Origin: Camellia lanceoleosa
Lineage: Eukaryota > Streptophyta > Magnoliopsida > Ericales > Theaceae
Reading direction: 5' to 3'
DNA: 64,000 nt
NCBI GenBank assembly: GCA_025200525.1
Contig: CM045770.1
Coordinates: forward strand, 118,087,429 to 118,151,428
Part shown: one piece after another, positions 32,570-44,465 of the stretch
How the letters are laid out: each line of letters starts with the position of its first letter
Position numbering within the stretch: the stretch's first letter is position 1
The notes under the pieces: generated by a model
What the model saw: only the letters and a program-made list of their open reading frames with translations
Told to the model about the DNA's origin: nothing
Databases searched by the model: none
Translations under genes and position numbers: made by a program

Positions 32570-35307
32570 TGTAGACGTCCCCGAACGCATCCCGGGCGAG
32601 GAGTGTGAGTCCCTCCTGTTCTGGTTCGCTATGGGGTCATTACAGTTCGAAGGACTCAATTGTTTGTCGCGGTTCTTAATCTTGAACCAAAGAGTCCGAC
32701 TCTGGCAAATCGTTTTGAGAAAAAAAAAACAGATTTTTGAAAAGTAGTGCCAAACATGGACTGCTTTGCCAGATTACAGAGTCGCCACCTAAATATTTTA
32801 AAATGGGAAATTTAGGAAACCCTGACTCGGTGCCAAAGGCCACGTGTCCGTCATAACCAAAGTGTCTTGGCTCGGGAGCTTGGGTACGATCGGGGAAGGT
32901 CAGCTATGAGCACCCCCTTTCGCCCGGTCCGAAGACCGGCCTCTACTAACCGTGATATCTGTTTTTGAAAACATTATATGTTCTTATTCCAATTATTAGC
33001 CTAGAATTACTATGTTATGCGCGCAGCAAACAAGTATAGACTAGATTACCTAATTTGGAAATAAACATTACATATCCGTTTGTTTTGAAAATGCTTTGGA
33101 TTTGCTACTCGCAAGTAGGCTAAAACGCGGATTTCAACGAGTTTTTCCAACTCAAGCAATCCAACCTCCACCCACAGGCATTCAAACAGTTTATCTCATA
33201 TAAGCACTTAGCCGCATGGTAAGCATACTGTCATGTTAACATTCACACGCATGCGAGATGCTAAAGCGTAAATACTCACATCATACTCCGTGCCAAAACA
33301 ATAAACCAGTTAGCAAACATGCGTGTCCTAGTTCATGTTAAGTGACTAATGCATCGCATACAACATGTAATTAGGATAGGCTCGGCTAACCCTCAAAATG
33401 GCATGTGAAATGCAATCATTTGATGCACGTATTCAAGTTGGAATTTAGAATACAATGCAGTTTGTATGATGTACCGAGCCCGGTGCATGTTTAGACAAAT
33501 GCATGGATGCACGCATGCATTGCATAAGGTATGTTAAAACAAACGTGCCCTAATCTACCATCATAAACGGGTAAATAAAAGGGAAGAAAGAAATGGGGGT
33601 CGGAAGACATACACCCACTCACGCACACTTATTACAAATATGCCCTCGCTCGGAGGGACCGAAATAATAATACAGATTAATTAGCTACGCAAACTAATTA
33701 AAATATTACAGTCCAACTAAATTAATCAAATAAATTAATTAATCTAATTAAAGCAGTAAACCGCCTCGAGATGAGGGCCGGATGCAACGCATGCTCGGGA
33801 CTTGCTCGGAATTGCACTGCCATGCTTAGATTGCCTCTGTTTTCCCTGCTTTGCATCTCAGAAGACTGCCAAAGTCTCAAGAGTGCCTCCCAGGACACTG
33901 AGGGACACCGTCGGCTGAGTAGGACTTCCACCGGCATCAGCATGAGGTCACCGGCACAAAATTCATCCATCGGCCATCAATATATCACGGCCGGCACTAA
34001 ATCATCTTGCCGGCCGAATCAGAACTCAGAATCGACAAAGAAGAAGAGAGCAAAATCTTGCATGGCAATGTTATTCAAGCAATGTATGCACCAAACACAC
34101 TCCTTATCATGTTTGTGACTCAAAGGGGCATGTGCCTCGATTCTCGGGCCACCAATCACGCATTCCCATGCATGATGGCCCAAAGGATCAAGTGTGCAAT
34201 TTTCATTTCAAATGCACGCAATGCAAACAAACAAACCAAGGGGCTTCTACCTCCATCATGACTTGGTCAAGAGGTGGAGCATGCATGCCAATGCGATACA
34301 ACCCTAAGCATGTTAACTAGGCATGTAACATGGCAATTCAAGCGAGGATGCTAGTATGCAAACACATATGCAAGGCAATCATACAAACCTAACAATGGGG
34401 TGAACTTAAACATGACTTAGGCAATTCCAAATTAGCCCAAAATCAATAGCCAAATTGCCCAAAAATGAAAGCTAATCACATATGCACACATGCACATGTT
34501 ATGGTTCAAACTTCAAGTACTAACCAAGCAACATTCAAGCATACTTGAAAAGAGATATCATGGGCAATTAGCATGCAACACAAGCTCTAAAAATCATGTT
34601 AGAGTATGGTGCTAAACCAACCCAAATGAGACAACATTAGCATGCAAGTATGGCCCAAGTGCTCAAGGCTAGTCAAAGGGCATTGAACTACACTTGACAA
34701 GACTAAACATGGCAAGACTTAAGCAACTAAAAACAGATTTCTAGCATACAAAATCAAGCCCAAAGGACCACTTAGATGGCATCTATATGGTTTAAATTAA
34801 AGGGCATGCACACATGCTCTCCCGAGGAACATACAACATGAGCTTTTGAAACATCAAAGAAGCATGCAATACAAACATATGAGCAGGTTTAAGGGACTGA
34901 AATAACATGGCAAATGGTCTCAAACCATTGAAATGATGCAAACAAGGCATGCTACACATTCATGCTCAAGGCTAGCAAGCCTAAAATGCAAAGAGGCTAT
35001 ACAATGCATGCTAAGATCAACCCAAACATTTATGGACAGACCTAAAGCATGGCAAAATAAGTATACAAGCTTCACAAATGTAAGCCTAAAACATGCTAGA
35101 AACAAAGGCACACAACCTAAGACATGTTAAGGGATCACAAGGCATTACATGGTAGGTATGCTAAACATGCAAGGTGTACCAAAACCAACTTAAAATCATG
35201 TTATATCATGGTATAATAATCATGAAAAACAGTCATGGCATGCTCAACACACACTTGAACATAGGCTTCCTCAAGAGGCCAAAACTTGTCCTTTTCAAGG
35301 ACAATAA

Positions 35308-35410
35308 GGAGAGGGGGTGGCCCTCTCCTTCTTGGGACTTCAAGGAATCATCTTCACCACTGAAATCCCTCAAGATTTCAGTGGTGAAGAGACCCCAACA
35401 CCAAAGTCCC
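35308..35410 (-). promoter_or_regulatory. Two-hairpin structure in copy A
   Basis: The inner stem CTTCACCACTGAAATC (35352-35367) pairs perfectly with 35374-35389 across a 6-base loop. An outer stem GGGACTT (35334-35340) pairs with AAGTCCC (35404-35410). Next to it GGAGAGGG (35308-35315) pairs with CCCTCTCC (35321-35328). It lies about 500 bases downstream of the TATA box, so it would be in the transcript. Confidence 0.75.
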
Positions 35411-35943
35411 GGAGCTCTCACAAAATAACACAAAATGAGGCCTTTTCAAGGCCTAAGGGTGGTCAAACCTCCCCAAAGCACAAAACACTCTTAACCAACA
35501 ATAAAGAGGACTAAAAAACAGAACTTTTTTGTATTAAATGCTAAGCACAAAAACAGTTCTAATCTATGCAAAAATGGAGTGCAAAAATGGGGTAAAAAGG
35601 GGTAGTTTCTTACCCTTGAAGACCACCTTCACAAAGGTTGATGTTGTTGCTTTCTTGAGCTCAAATCCAACCAAAAACTTCAAGAACCAGCCTTTAGAAC
35701 CTCAGTAACCGAAGGAAGGTGAAACACTAGGTGCTTGTGTGCAATAATATGGATTAAAACACCTAGTGTAGAAACAAGAGAGGAAAAGAGAGATAGGATA
35801 GATACAAAAGTTCTAACCTAGAACCAGAGCTTCTTCTCTGTCTTTTCTCTCTAAAAATGTCTAATTTTTCTAACCCTTGAGCCAAGAGAAGAGCCATCTC
35901 TTATAGGCAACAAAGCTTACAAGCTAAGCAAACCAGCTCATCC

Positions 35944-35963
35944 CTCCATACACGTGTATGGAG
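35944..35963. promoter_or_regulatory. Perfect 20-bp G-box palindrome in copy A
   Basis: CTCCATACACGTGTATGGAG is a perfect palindrome centred on CACGTG, the plant G-box core bound by bZIP and bHLH factors. It lies about 40 bases upstream of the minus-strand TATA box. Eighteen of its bases recur identically in copy B. Confidence 0.7.
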
Positions 35964-36499
35964 GGGAAACAAATGCTATGTTTGCTTCAAAATATCTCAA
36001 AAACAAGCGCACAAGAGGTCGGCAGGGCAAAATTGTCATTTTGACAAAATTGACTGCCAACCGGCACAAAAGAGTGCCGACCGGCACAATATAGTGCCGA
36101 TGGCAACACCAACCAGCCGGTGGCCTCTAGCCACTGCCGATGGTGTGTGAGGATACCTCACAAGGCATTCCCTGCCCCTCCAAGGCAAAGCACAAGTGTT
36201 TGGTGCAAAACCAGACACAAAACGGTCAAGTTCGGAGGTCCTGAGGCAAGGCGCATAGCCGAGAACTCTGGGAACTCCAAACGAACACGAACATGGATAA
36301 TCACCGAGTGTTCGAGCGGTGACGTCCAGGTCTTGAGGACGGTCAAAAATGGGGTGTCTACAATAGACAAATAAAGGAGTTTCAACAGACAAAGTGTTTT
36401 CAGGAAATCAAAAGAAAAATGGAGGTCATAAGCCAAAGACTTAGGGTTGAGTGTACACACTCATACAACAAGATTTTCAAACTTCCAACATAGTGGTGT

Positions 36500-38758
36500 C
36501 AAGTATTGTTTTAGTGTCTTCTATTTATGCACATGTGTGATTTGATTCTGGAGCTACAAATTCATTTGTGTCTATGGGATTTGTTACGAAACATGGATGG
36601 AAATGTGTCTCTAAAGAGGTCGACTTATGTGTTGAAACCCCAATAGGAGGTATTACGATTGTTGACTTAATTTGCAAATCTCGTGTGGTTAGTATAGATG
36701 GCTGGAAATTGCTTGTAGACTTGACTGTTTTAGACATACAGGACTTTGACATAATTCTTGGGATGGATTGGTTGGCAAGCAATTATGCTTCTGTTGATTA
36801 TTGAGGCAAAAGGGTAGTATTTCAGATTCCTGATAAACCAGAATTTTGTTTTGTGGGTAGTGGATTTAACACTCATCCTCTAGTAATCTTAGCTTTACAA
36901 GCTAGACAGTTGTTGAGGAATGGTTGCGAGGGTTATTTAGCTTCTGTGAGAGATACCCGTGAAACTGAATTGAAGCTAGAGGATATTCTAGTTGTGAAAG
37001 AATTTCTCGATGTTTTTCCTGAAGACTTACGGGGGTTGCCACCAGATAGAGAGATTGAGTTTGCCATCGAATTGATACTTGACACGGGTCCTATCTCCAA
37101 GGCTCCATATTAGATAGCCCCAACAGAGTTGAAAGAGTTGAAGGAACAATTACAAGAGTTACTAAATAAGGGCTTTATTAGGCTTAGCGTTTCTCCTTGG
37201 GGTGAGCCCGTTTTATTTGTGAAAAAGAAGGATGGTAATTTTCGCCTTTGCATTGATTATCCATAGTTAAACAACGTGACAATTTGAAATAAATATCCAT
37301 TACCTAGAATAAATGACCTATTTGATCACTTGCAAGGAGCGCAAGTCTTTTCTAAGATTGACCTTCATTCTGGCTATCATCAGTTGAATGTTAAGGCGGA
37401 TGATATACCTAAGACAACCTTCCGAACTAGGTATGGGCATTATGAATTTTTCGTGATGCCATTTAGATTGACTAATGCGTCTGCAGCTTTCATGGATTTA
37501 ATGAATAGAGTATTTAAACCCTTCTTAGATCAGTTTGTGGTAGTTTTTACTGATGAAATTCTTGTGTACTCAAAGAGTAAAGAGTAGCATGAAGAACATC
37601 TAAGAATAGTGTTGCAGATATTAAGGGAGAAAAAATTGTTTGCTAAATTAAAGATGTATGAATTTTGGCTAGAGAGTGTATCCTTTTTGGGACATGTGAT
37701 ATCTAAAGATGGGGTGTCTGTTGACCCCAAGAAAGTAGAGGCTGTGGTAGAGTGGAATAGGTCTACTAGTGTCACTGAAATTTGTAGCTTCTTGGGTTTA
37801 GGAGGATATTATAGAAGGCTTGTTGAGGGATTTTCCTGAATTTCTATGCCTTTGACTTGTTTAACACAAAAAGGGATTAAATTTGAGTGGTTTGATGATT
37901 GTGAGAAGAGTTTCCAAGATCCAAAGAGTCTATTAGTGTCTGCTCCAGTACTTATAGTTTCGTCTGGAGATGAAGGTTTTACCATCTATAGCGATGCATC
38001 GAAGATGAGCTTGGGTTGTGTCCTGATGCAGAATGACAAGGTAGTGGCATACGAGTCTAGGTAGTTGAAGCCATATGAGCAAAATTATGGCACACATGAT
38101 TTGGAGTTAGCTGCAATGGTGTTTGCATTGAAAATCTGGAGCCATTACAAGTATGAGGTAAAATGTAAGATATTCACTGATCATAAAAGTTTGAAGTATA
38201 TTTTCATTCAAAAAGAATTGAATATGAGGCAAAGGCGATGGTTGGAGCTATTAAAGGACTATGATTTGACTATCAATTATAATCCGAGAAAAGCCAATGC
38301 AGTGGCGGATGCCTTGAGTAGAAAGACCCTGAGTAATTTGGCTACCTTGATCACTGACCAAAAGAATATCTTGAAGGACTTATAAAGGTTGAATATCGAG
38401 ATTAGATGGCATAACCATGGAGTGCAGTTGGCAAACCTTAGAGTTCAACCCATATTGATTGATAGAATTAAAGATGCACAAGGAAGAGATCCTCGAGCAA
38501 AACTTAAAAATTTGAAATGAAAATAAGGCTATGAATGGAATTTTGTATGCATAAAGATGGAACCTTGAGATTTGGAGAGAGGTTTTGTGTGCCTAATGAT
38601 TTAGAGCTCAAGAGAGAAATCCTGAGAGAAGCTCACAGTTTAGGGTATATTGTACATCCAGGGAGCACTAAAATGTATAAAGACTTGAAGAGGAACTTTT
38701 GGTGGAATAATATGAAAATGGAAATTGCTCAATATGTTGCTCAATGCTTGGTAGATGA
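36500..38758 (+). pseudogene. Protease, reverse transcriptase, RNase H and integrase N-terminus of element 3
   Basis: Protease: FDSGATNSFVS (about 36540), then DIILGMDWLASNYASVDY, stop. [61 protein letters not shown] and [13 protein letters not shown], where the usual IDDI reads TDEI, so a catalytic Asp is Glu. RNase [61 protein letters not shown], with its acidic residues visible. Integrase zinc region: REAHSLGYIVHPGSTKMYKD and VAQC, cut by E1 before the last Cys. Stops at about 36802, 37111, 37264, 37285, 37585, 37837, 38062 and 38383 break the frame, many explained by CAG or CGA to stop. Confidence 0.9.
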
Positions 38759-39237
38759 AAACCCTAAAACCTAAAAAGAAGATCTAGTAGCCGTACCCTA
38801 AAACCTGATTGAACCGTAGCTTTTATAACAAACAGATCCGCGATCTCCACTCGAGCAGAGTGACTAAAACGTGTGTGACTAAAGAGAGTCTATGCTTGAG
38901 CGTATGAATGGCCGCTCGAGTAGAAAAAAAAAATCCCAGTACTTTTGCAGGCGAGTGAAACTTCTGAAAGGTGGCGATCTCCGGGGGCGCTGCCCTTTGA
39001 CCCCACCTGGGTGCTGCCTCAGACCCACCAAGAGGCGTTACCCCCTGGACCCCTGCGAATTGACCGGGTAGCTCGATCCCCGAGATAGTCAGCGAAGTGA
39101 CAAATATGATAGGATTAAGATCACAAACTCCTCTGCATAGGCACAATTCTGGTTGGATTTGCATCTAAAACTCATAGCCCCATTGAAATAAAAGATCAAA
39201 TAAAATTACAACTGGAAGGAGTTTTGTCAAATAGGAT
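38759..39237 (-). repeat. LTR fragment E1 inside element 3 integrase
   Basis: Bases about 39060-39237 match 51640-51825 (E2): the shared run includes AGTCAGCGAAGTG/AATCAGCGAAGTG, TCACAAACT(C/T)CTCTGCA and GAGTTTTGTCAAA. On the minus strand GTTATAAAAGC (38825-38815 area) is a possible TATA box. E1 also holds a GC-rich stretch (38985-39070) with repeated GGGCGCTGCCC-type motifs seen in some plant LTRs. It replaces integrase sequence between VAQC and NAIWVIVD, so this is a deletion plus insertion rather than a clean insertion. Boundaries are approximate. Confidence 0.55.
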
Positions 39238-39249
39238 TGCTAAGAACAA

Positions 39250-40256
39250 AAACCTAACAAATGCTATTTGGGTTATCGTTGATTGATTGACCAAATCCGC
39301 TCACTTTCTAGATTTTAAGGTGGGGTTCTCCTTAGAGAGGTTTGCAAAATTGTATATCAAGGAGATTGTGAGGTTGCATGGTATTCCGGTGACCATAGTA
39401 TCTGACAGAGATAGCATATTTATATCTATGTTTTGGAGGAGTTTGTATACAACTTTGGGTACTAAGTTGAACTTTAGCACTACCTTTCATCCTCAAACTG
39501 ATGGACAGTCAAAGAGAACTATTCAAACCCTTGAAGACATGTTAAGGGCATGTGTTGTTGATCTTGGAGGTTCTTGGGATGAACATTTGGCCTTAGTGGA
39601 ATTCTCTTATAATAATAGTTATTATGAGAGCATTCAAATGGCACCATATGAGGCTTTATATGGACGGAAGTGTAGATCACCTATTTGTTGGGATGATGTG
39701 GGCGACAGGAAGTCGTTAGGACCTGAGATTGTGCAACAAACAGTGGACAAGATCAATCTTATTCAAGAGCGACTTCGCATTGCACAGAGTAGACAGAAAA
39801 GTTATGTAGATAACAAGTGACGTGATTTGGTGTTTGGGGTTAGAGACCATGTGTTCCTTAAGGTGTCTCCTATGAAAGGAGTAATGATGTTTGGTGTTTG
39901 TGGTAAATTGACTCCTAGATTTGTTAGGCCATTTGAGGTTTTATATCGAATTAAAGAGGTAACTTACAGACTTGCCCTACCACTTTCGCTAGCTGGAGTT
40001 CATAATGTCTTTCATGTCTCAATGTTGAGGAAGTATATACCAGATCCTAGTCATATGATTGATCATGCACCGTTGCAATTTAAGGATAATTTGACCTATG
40101 AGGAACACCCTATACGAATTGTTGATAGGAAGGAATAAGTTTTGAGGCATCGAGTCATTCACTACGTTAAGGTTCAATGGAGCAATCACTCGAAAAGAGA
40201 AGCTACTTGGGAGCTCGAGGGCAGAATGAGACAGAAATATCCATAACTTTTTGAGA
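39250..40256 (+). pseudogene. Integrase core, GPY/F module and chromodomain of element 3
   Basis: The core resumes with AIWVIVD, stop, LTKSAHFLDFKVG (first Asp in IVD), then IVSDRDSIFISMFWRSLYTT (second Asp) and TFHPQTDGQSKRTIQTLEDM. The usual GQSERT motif reads GQSKRT, so the catalytic Glu is Lys. MAPYEALYGRKCRSPICWDD follows. After TGA 39818-39820 comes RPFEVLYRIKEVTYRLALP, a GPY/F-type module, then VFHVSMLRKYIPDPSH. After TAA 40136-40138 the chromodomain reads HYVKVQWSNHSKREATWELE, ending MRQKYP. Chromodomains steer integration towards marked heterochromatin; this one is cut from the frame by the stop. Confidence 0.9.
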
Positions 40257-40290
40257 CCTCAGGTATGTCAAATTTCAAGGACGAAATTTC

Positions 40291-40307
40291 TTTTAAGGTG
40301 GGAAGAA
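40291..40307 (+). promoter_or_regulatory. Polypurine tract of element 3
   Basis: The purine run AAGGTGGGAAGAA directly precedes the 3' LTR TGTAAAACC. It is the standard plus-strand primer for chromoviruses of this type. Confidence 0.8.
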
Positions 40308-42068
40308 TGTAAAACCTAAGTTATGTGTAGAATTATTTTTTTGATGGATTAGTAATTAAACTAATTTGTATGGGTCGTTTAGTAATATCAAGGAATTAGT
40401 TATGAGATGGCATTATTATTTCTATAACTTAAATCGGTAATTTTGCAATTTTGAGAAACTAGGTTAATAAGCCAATGTTTTGCTTCAAGTCTAGTAGGAA
40501 AAAAAAACAGAGGGCTCAGGAGGGTTTTTTTTTAAGGCTGCCGTAGGGTTTGAAAGACCAAAGAAAAAAGAAAACCAAAAAGGGAAGATTTTGATCTATT
40601 CATCTCTTAGAGGTAAGATTTATTTTATTGTATTCCTATCTATGAATTTTGTTTTAATATATCGATGGATGATTTGTATGGACATATATGATTAAATAAA
40701 TATATTGATGCAGTCTATGCTGGGGATGTCGCTTTCGCGAGACTTTAGAGTGTATTTTGCATTCCATTTGGGTGGTTTGTATTTTGGGATTGATACGCGA
40801 TGGGTTAAGTTTAATGGTGGTGTGTTTTTGAGATACAAGATTGACTGTAAGAAGTTATAAATTTATACATGTATATAAACAATAATAGAATAATATAAGT
40901 TGAGAATTTCCGAAACTATAACAGCTTTGTTTTGATGTTGAAGTGTGGAAGTTCCTAGTAGATTATAAGATTAATTTATTCTATTGTTGTTACAAAGAAA
41001 GGAATGATGGGTGGAAAAAATAATTATTTATGTGGTGTAATATTTTATTAGGTTTGTAAGATTGAGGTGGATCTTGGTAATTTGAGATTAGCTTGGGAAA
41101 TATTATTTTAGTTGTTTGAGGTAAGTTACCCTCCATCATTGTTAATTCATTTTTATTCTTATTGAATTGTTTGAAATTATAAATATTTATTTATAGCCTT
41201 CATGTTCTCTTAAAATAAAATATGGGTTAGGTATAAAATAGCATCGGATATTATTATTATTTGAATATTTTGTGAAACTATTCTAAACATTGTACTAAAT
41301 GTTTATTCTGAAAATATCCAATATTTTATTTAAATGTTGTGTATTGTTTGAATTTTGAACATCACTCTAGTTTGATTATGATTTAGACCCTAACCAAGGG
41401 GGGTTATTTACTGGCACAGAAAATAATTTCTTCTGGGGCTTTACCACCGGCCTATGTGTGGTTTTGGGCCTTGTCACGGGCTAAGTGACCGTAGTCACAA
41501 AGACTTAAGTTTTGTGAATTAAATCATTGAACCATCTGAATATCGAACCATTGATTTGAACAACGAAATTTTTTCGAATTATCTCATTGTCTTTTCAATT
41601 AAAATGTATTGCTACACTGTTTATTTTCAGTTATGAAACCGTTTTACAAAATAATTGTTCATTTATTGAATTATAGCAAAAATATATTTGTTGGTTATTG
41701 ACTAATTTTTTTTGTATACTTGATCTAGCTAGCAGTGATGGTTGATTATTTGCTGGGCTGTCTAGCTTACCTTTATTTTTATTTTTTTTCAGATTCTGAG
41801 GAGTAGAGCTGTGCAGGTTTTTACTTGTGGGAGTGTCGAGAGTAGAATTATGATTTAAGTTACTGAGATCACTATTTTGTTAGTGGATTATATTAGTGGA
41901 CTTGGTGGACAATTTCGTATGATAGGGATTGTTTATGGATTTTGGCATTATGATAATTAAAAAATTAATTTGAGTATTTTATATTGTTGGTTTATTTGAT
42001 TGGACTCTTAGCCTTGTATGATCACTTAGATGAGTATGCGGTGTTGTCACAGGGCTTGGGGCGTGACA
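40308..42068 (+). repeat. 3' LTR of element 3
   Basis: It is 1761 bases, TGTAAAACCT to GGGGCGTGACA, collinear with the 5' LTR but with several small deletions and many substitutions, so this insertion looks older than element 2. Right flank TATTG matches the left flank exactly. Confidence 0.92.
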
Positions 42069-43726
42069 TATTGATTGTCTATTTTAAAAATAAATAAATA
42101 TGCTCGAATCGTGTGGCTATTAATATCTTATCAATTTAATTTTTGGAATGAATACTTAACAAGCTCTATAAAATAAAAGATTTAGATCGTTGTGTTGCGC
42201 TTACAATCTTCTTTAAGTATACCCCCCTCCCCCCTTTTCATTTAATGTATTAGAAGGAAACCTTGTCCATTTCATATACTTTTAACGAAGGTAGTACCTT
42301 AAACCAGTCACAATGAACATGTAGAACTCACTCCAATTTTAGTTCAAAAATGGCAAAAAAATTGTTTGTAGAAAACCATTTTCTGACATGTAGTTATTAA
42401 ACTGATTAAAAGTTAACATACAAAATTGAGTTCTACTTTTACTTGTGTATACACTTTAATGCGTACATTGGATATACTCTTAGATCATCTTCAAAATGTT
42501 AGCTAAAGGATTTGGCTCCTCTTCAGTTTGCCATCAGATTGGAGGGTGCTATTGGGCTGTGGTGGGCTTTGATTCGAGGACATATTAATGATCCAAACCA
42601 TTCAGTATATAGAGCCCGCTATGTATATCATTCTTGTAAAAAATCACATTGATTGGATATTGATAGACATTTCATCAAATCACATTCTTGTCAACGTCAA
42701 TTATGATTTTCAAAATAAATTGGGATAGAAATGTGATATAGTCAAGTGACAATTGATATCTGATCAATATAATTTTTTGTAAGGATTATGTACTTGACGT
42801 GCTCTACATATTGAACATTTTGAATTATCGAGATGAGTCTAGATCAAAGCCCACCACTGCCCACCATTGCCCAACAACACTCTTCAATATGATGGCGGAC
42901 TAAAGAGGTGCCAAGCCCATAGCTAAAATAACTAATTAAAAAATGTATTTTTTAACAAGTAATTTTTTTATATATTATTTAATAATATTATTTATTTTAA
43001 TTAATCACTTTTTAAATATTGTAGCACTTCACTAGAAATGCTGTAAATACTAACTTTCTCTCTAGTCAATTCGACTCCATATTTCTGTGAGGAAAAAAAC
43101 TTCTCTCAATACAAAAACAACTAATCCAGTCCTATCCTGCCTGCATTTCTTTTATAGAGCAACCAAACATAATGCTTCACTTTAGTTTCTTTTATAAAAT
43201 AGAAATGATCAGTCTATCTTTCCAGCTACTTTTCCTTGTGATATATAAATCAATCAAATTTCAATACACTTTCATTTTTTCAAACAGCAAAGGTACGATT
43301 CCAAAAACAATTGTCAAAAAATTTAACTTGAATTATAATGCGTGGTGAAGACTTAATTTCAGTAGAAAAACTTACATTGAAAATAAATTCCCACCTCAAA
43401 TAATTTTTTTTAATATTTTTTTATAATAAACTTTTAAGTAGCTAAATTATGACTCATTTGTACTTTATTCCATTGAATGTTAAAACTTAATAGTTAACCA
43501 TCTCAAAATAATATGCTATTACAATTAATATTTCCGTTAGAGATTTGCACGAAATTAGGTTATTTATTGATTTTTAAAAATAATAATATCTTTATCTGGC
43601 AATTTCATTTGAATATTGTCTCTTACATCATAGTGATAAAATGCAAACGGGATCATTAGATAAGAATATTGTTATTTTAAAATTTTAATAAATGTGTGAT
43701 TTTGTATAAATCATTAACATAATTCT
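42069..43726. other. AT-rich spacer between element 3 and the copia element
   Basis: No coding region is visible. It contains an inverted-repeat element (42499-42928, listed separately), a C-rich run near 42224 and otherwise AT-rich DNA with short T and A tracts. Confidence 0.6.
42499..42928. mobile_element. MITE-like inverted-repeat element
   Basis: The left arm (42499-42573, TTAGCTAAAGG...GGTGGGCTTTGAT) matches the reverse complement of the right arm (42843-42928, ATCAAAGCCC...AGCTAAAA) over about 75-85 bases with mismatches. Sequence between is AT-rich with no frame. TTAGCTAAA at the outer ends recalls Harbinger-type plant MITEs, but I cannot fix the ends or the target duplication, so the superfamily is open. 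Confidence 0.5.
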
Positions 43727-43965
43727 TGTTAATGTATATTATATTATACTTATCTAGCTCTATCTGTATCTCTATCTCCTTGTGTCTCTATCTCTATCTC
43801 TATCACCTTGTATCTCTATCTAAATCTTCTTGTATCTCTATCTCATTCTATACTTATTTAGGTTTCTTTTCAGCCTATATATATAGGCTTCTCCTATTGT
43901 ATTTATTTATTCAATTCAATATAATACATATACATAATTTTCTCTTTCTTTCAACCATTCTAACA
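43727..43965 (+). repeat. 5' LTR of the copia element
   Basis: It starts TGTTA and ends TAACA, an exact 5-base inverted repeat, and abuts the PBS. It contains a (TATCTC)-type microsatellite (about 43752-43850) and an 18-base palindrome AGCCTATATATATAGGCT (43872-43889) that includes a TATA box. Confidence 0.85.
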
Positions 43966-43978
43966 TGGTATTAGAGCA
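43966..43978 (+). promoter_or_regulatory. Primer-binding site of the copia element
   Basis: TGGTATTAGAGCA directly follows the LTR and differs from the initiator-Met-tRNA PBS TGGTATCAGAGCA by one C-to-T change. Confidence 0.88.
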
Positions 43979-44289
43979 TAGGTCTTGAATCCTCGCTTAT
44001 CATTTCTCCTACTTATTGTTCGTACACAGTAGCATTATAGCAGCTCTCTTTTTTTTCATCAATACACCATTCTTTGTTCCACAACACTATTTCGTCACTG
44101 TTCTGTCATCATTTTTGACCAAAATTTTATAAATTTTTTACCACACTGCTCAGAATTGTGCCTTGGTTCTAACGCCACCAAGTTCGTCGCCACACACCTC
44201 TGCGTGCACTCTCACACGCCACTTTTCTAGTCGGCGTGTCCAGCCTTCTACCGCCACTCTCTCACGCATACACATGCACCCTACCATTC

Positions 44290-44465
44290 ACCATCATGCG
44301 TCGTTCCTGCTATTGTGCACCCGCGTACGCCGCTCCTACTACCATGCACCCGCGTGTGCTACTCCTATTACTGTGCACCCGCGTGCGCCATTTTTACTAC
44401 TGTGCGCCGCGCGTCCTTGCTGCTATTGTGCACCACACCTCTACTTGCTATTGTGCACCACCTTT
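44290..44465 (+). repeat. Minisatellite in the copia leader
   Basis: About five imperfect units of 30-33 bases share CTATTACTGTGCACCCGCG. The region lies upstream of the gag ATG. The open frame across it (from 44163) is in frame with gag but Cys/His/Pro-rich and does not look like gag. Confidence 0.6.

Larger units (their letters stand above)
32570..36362 (-). mobile_element. Copy A of a long LTR-like element (3793 bp), inserted in element 3
   Basis: It starts TGTAGACGTCCCC and ends GGGGTGTCTACA and is flanked by perfect 5-base duplications ATAGA (32565-32569 and 36363-36367). TG...CA ends and a 5-base duplication are marks of LTR-element integration, but I find no repeated ends, PBS, or protein domain inside, so it behaves like a giant solo LTR or a domain-free LARD-type unit. 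Sense is taken as minus because a TATA box (GCCTATAAGAG, about 35907-35899) is on that strand. Copy B is the same family in the opposite orientation and copy C in this orientation. Much of 33.2-35.2 kb is crowded with CATGC motifs. Confidence 0.85.
29460..42068 (+). mobile_element. Element 3: chromovirus (Tekay/Del-like Ty3/gypsy), with nested insertions
   Basis: LTRs of 1797 and 1761 bases, a perfect target duplication TATTG on both sides (29455-29459 and 42069-42073), a Met-tRNA-type PBS and an AAGGTGGGAAGAA polypurine tract define the element. The order is gag, protease, RT, RNase H, integrase, chromodomain. The long LTRs and the chromodomain at the integrase end fit the Tekay/Del clade. 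A 3793-base LTR-like element (copy A) interrupts gag-pol and LTR fragment E1 interrupts integrase. Stops of the C-to-T kind break the remaining frames. Confidence 0.93.
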
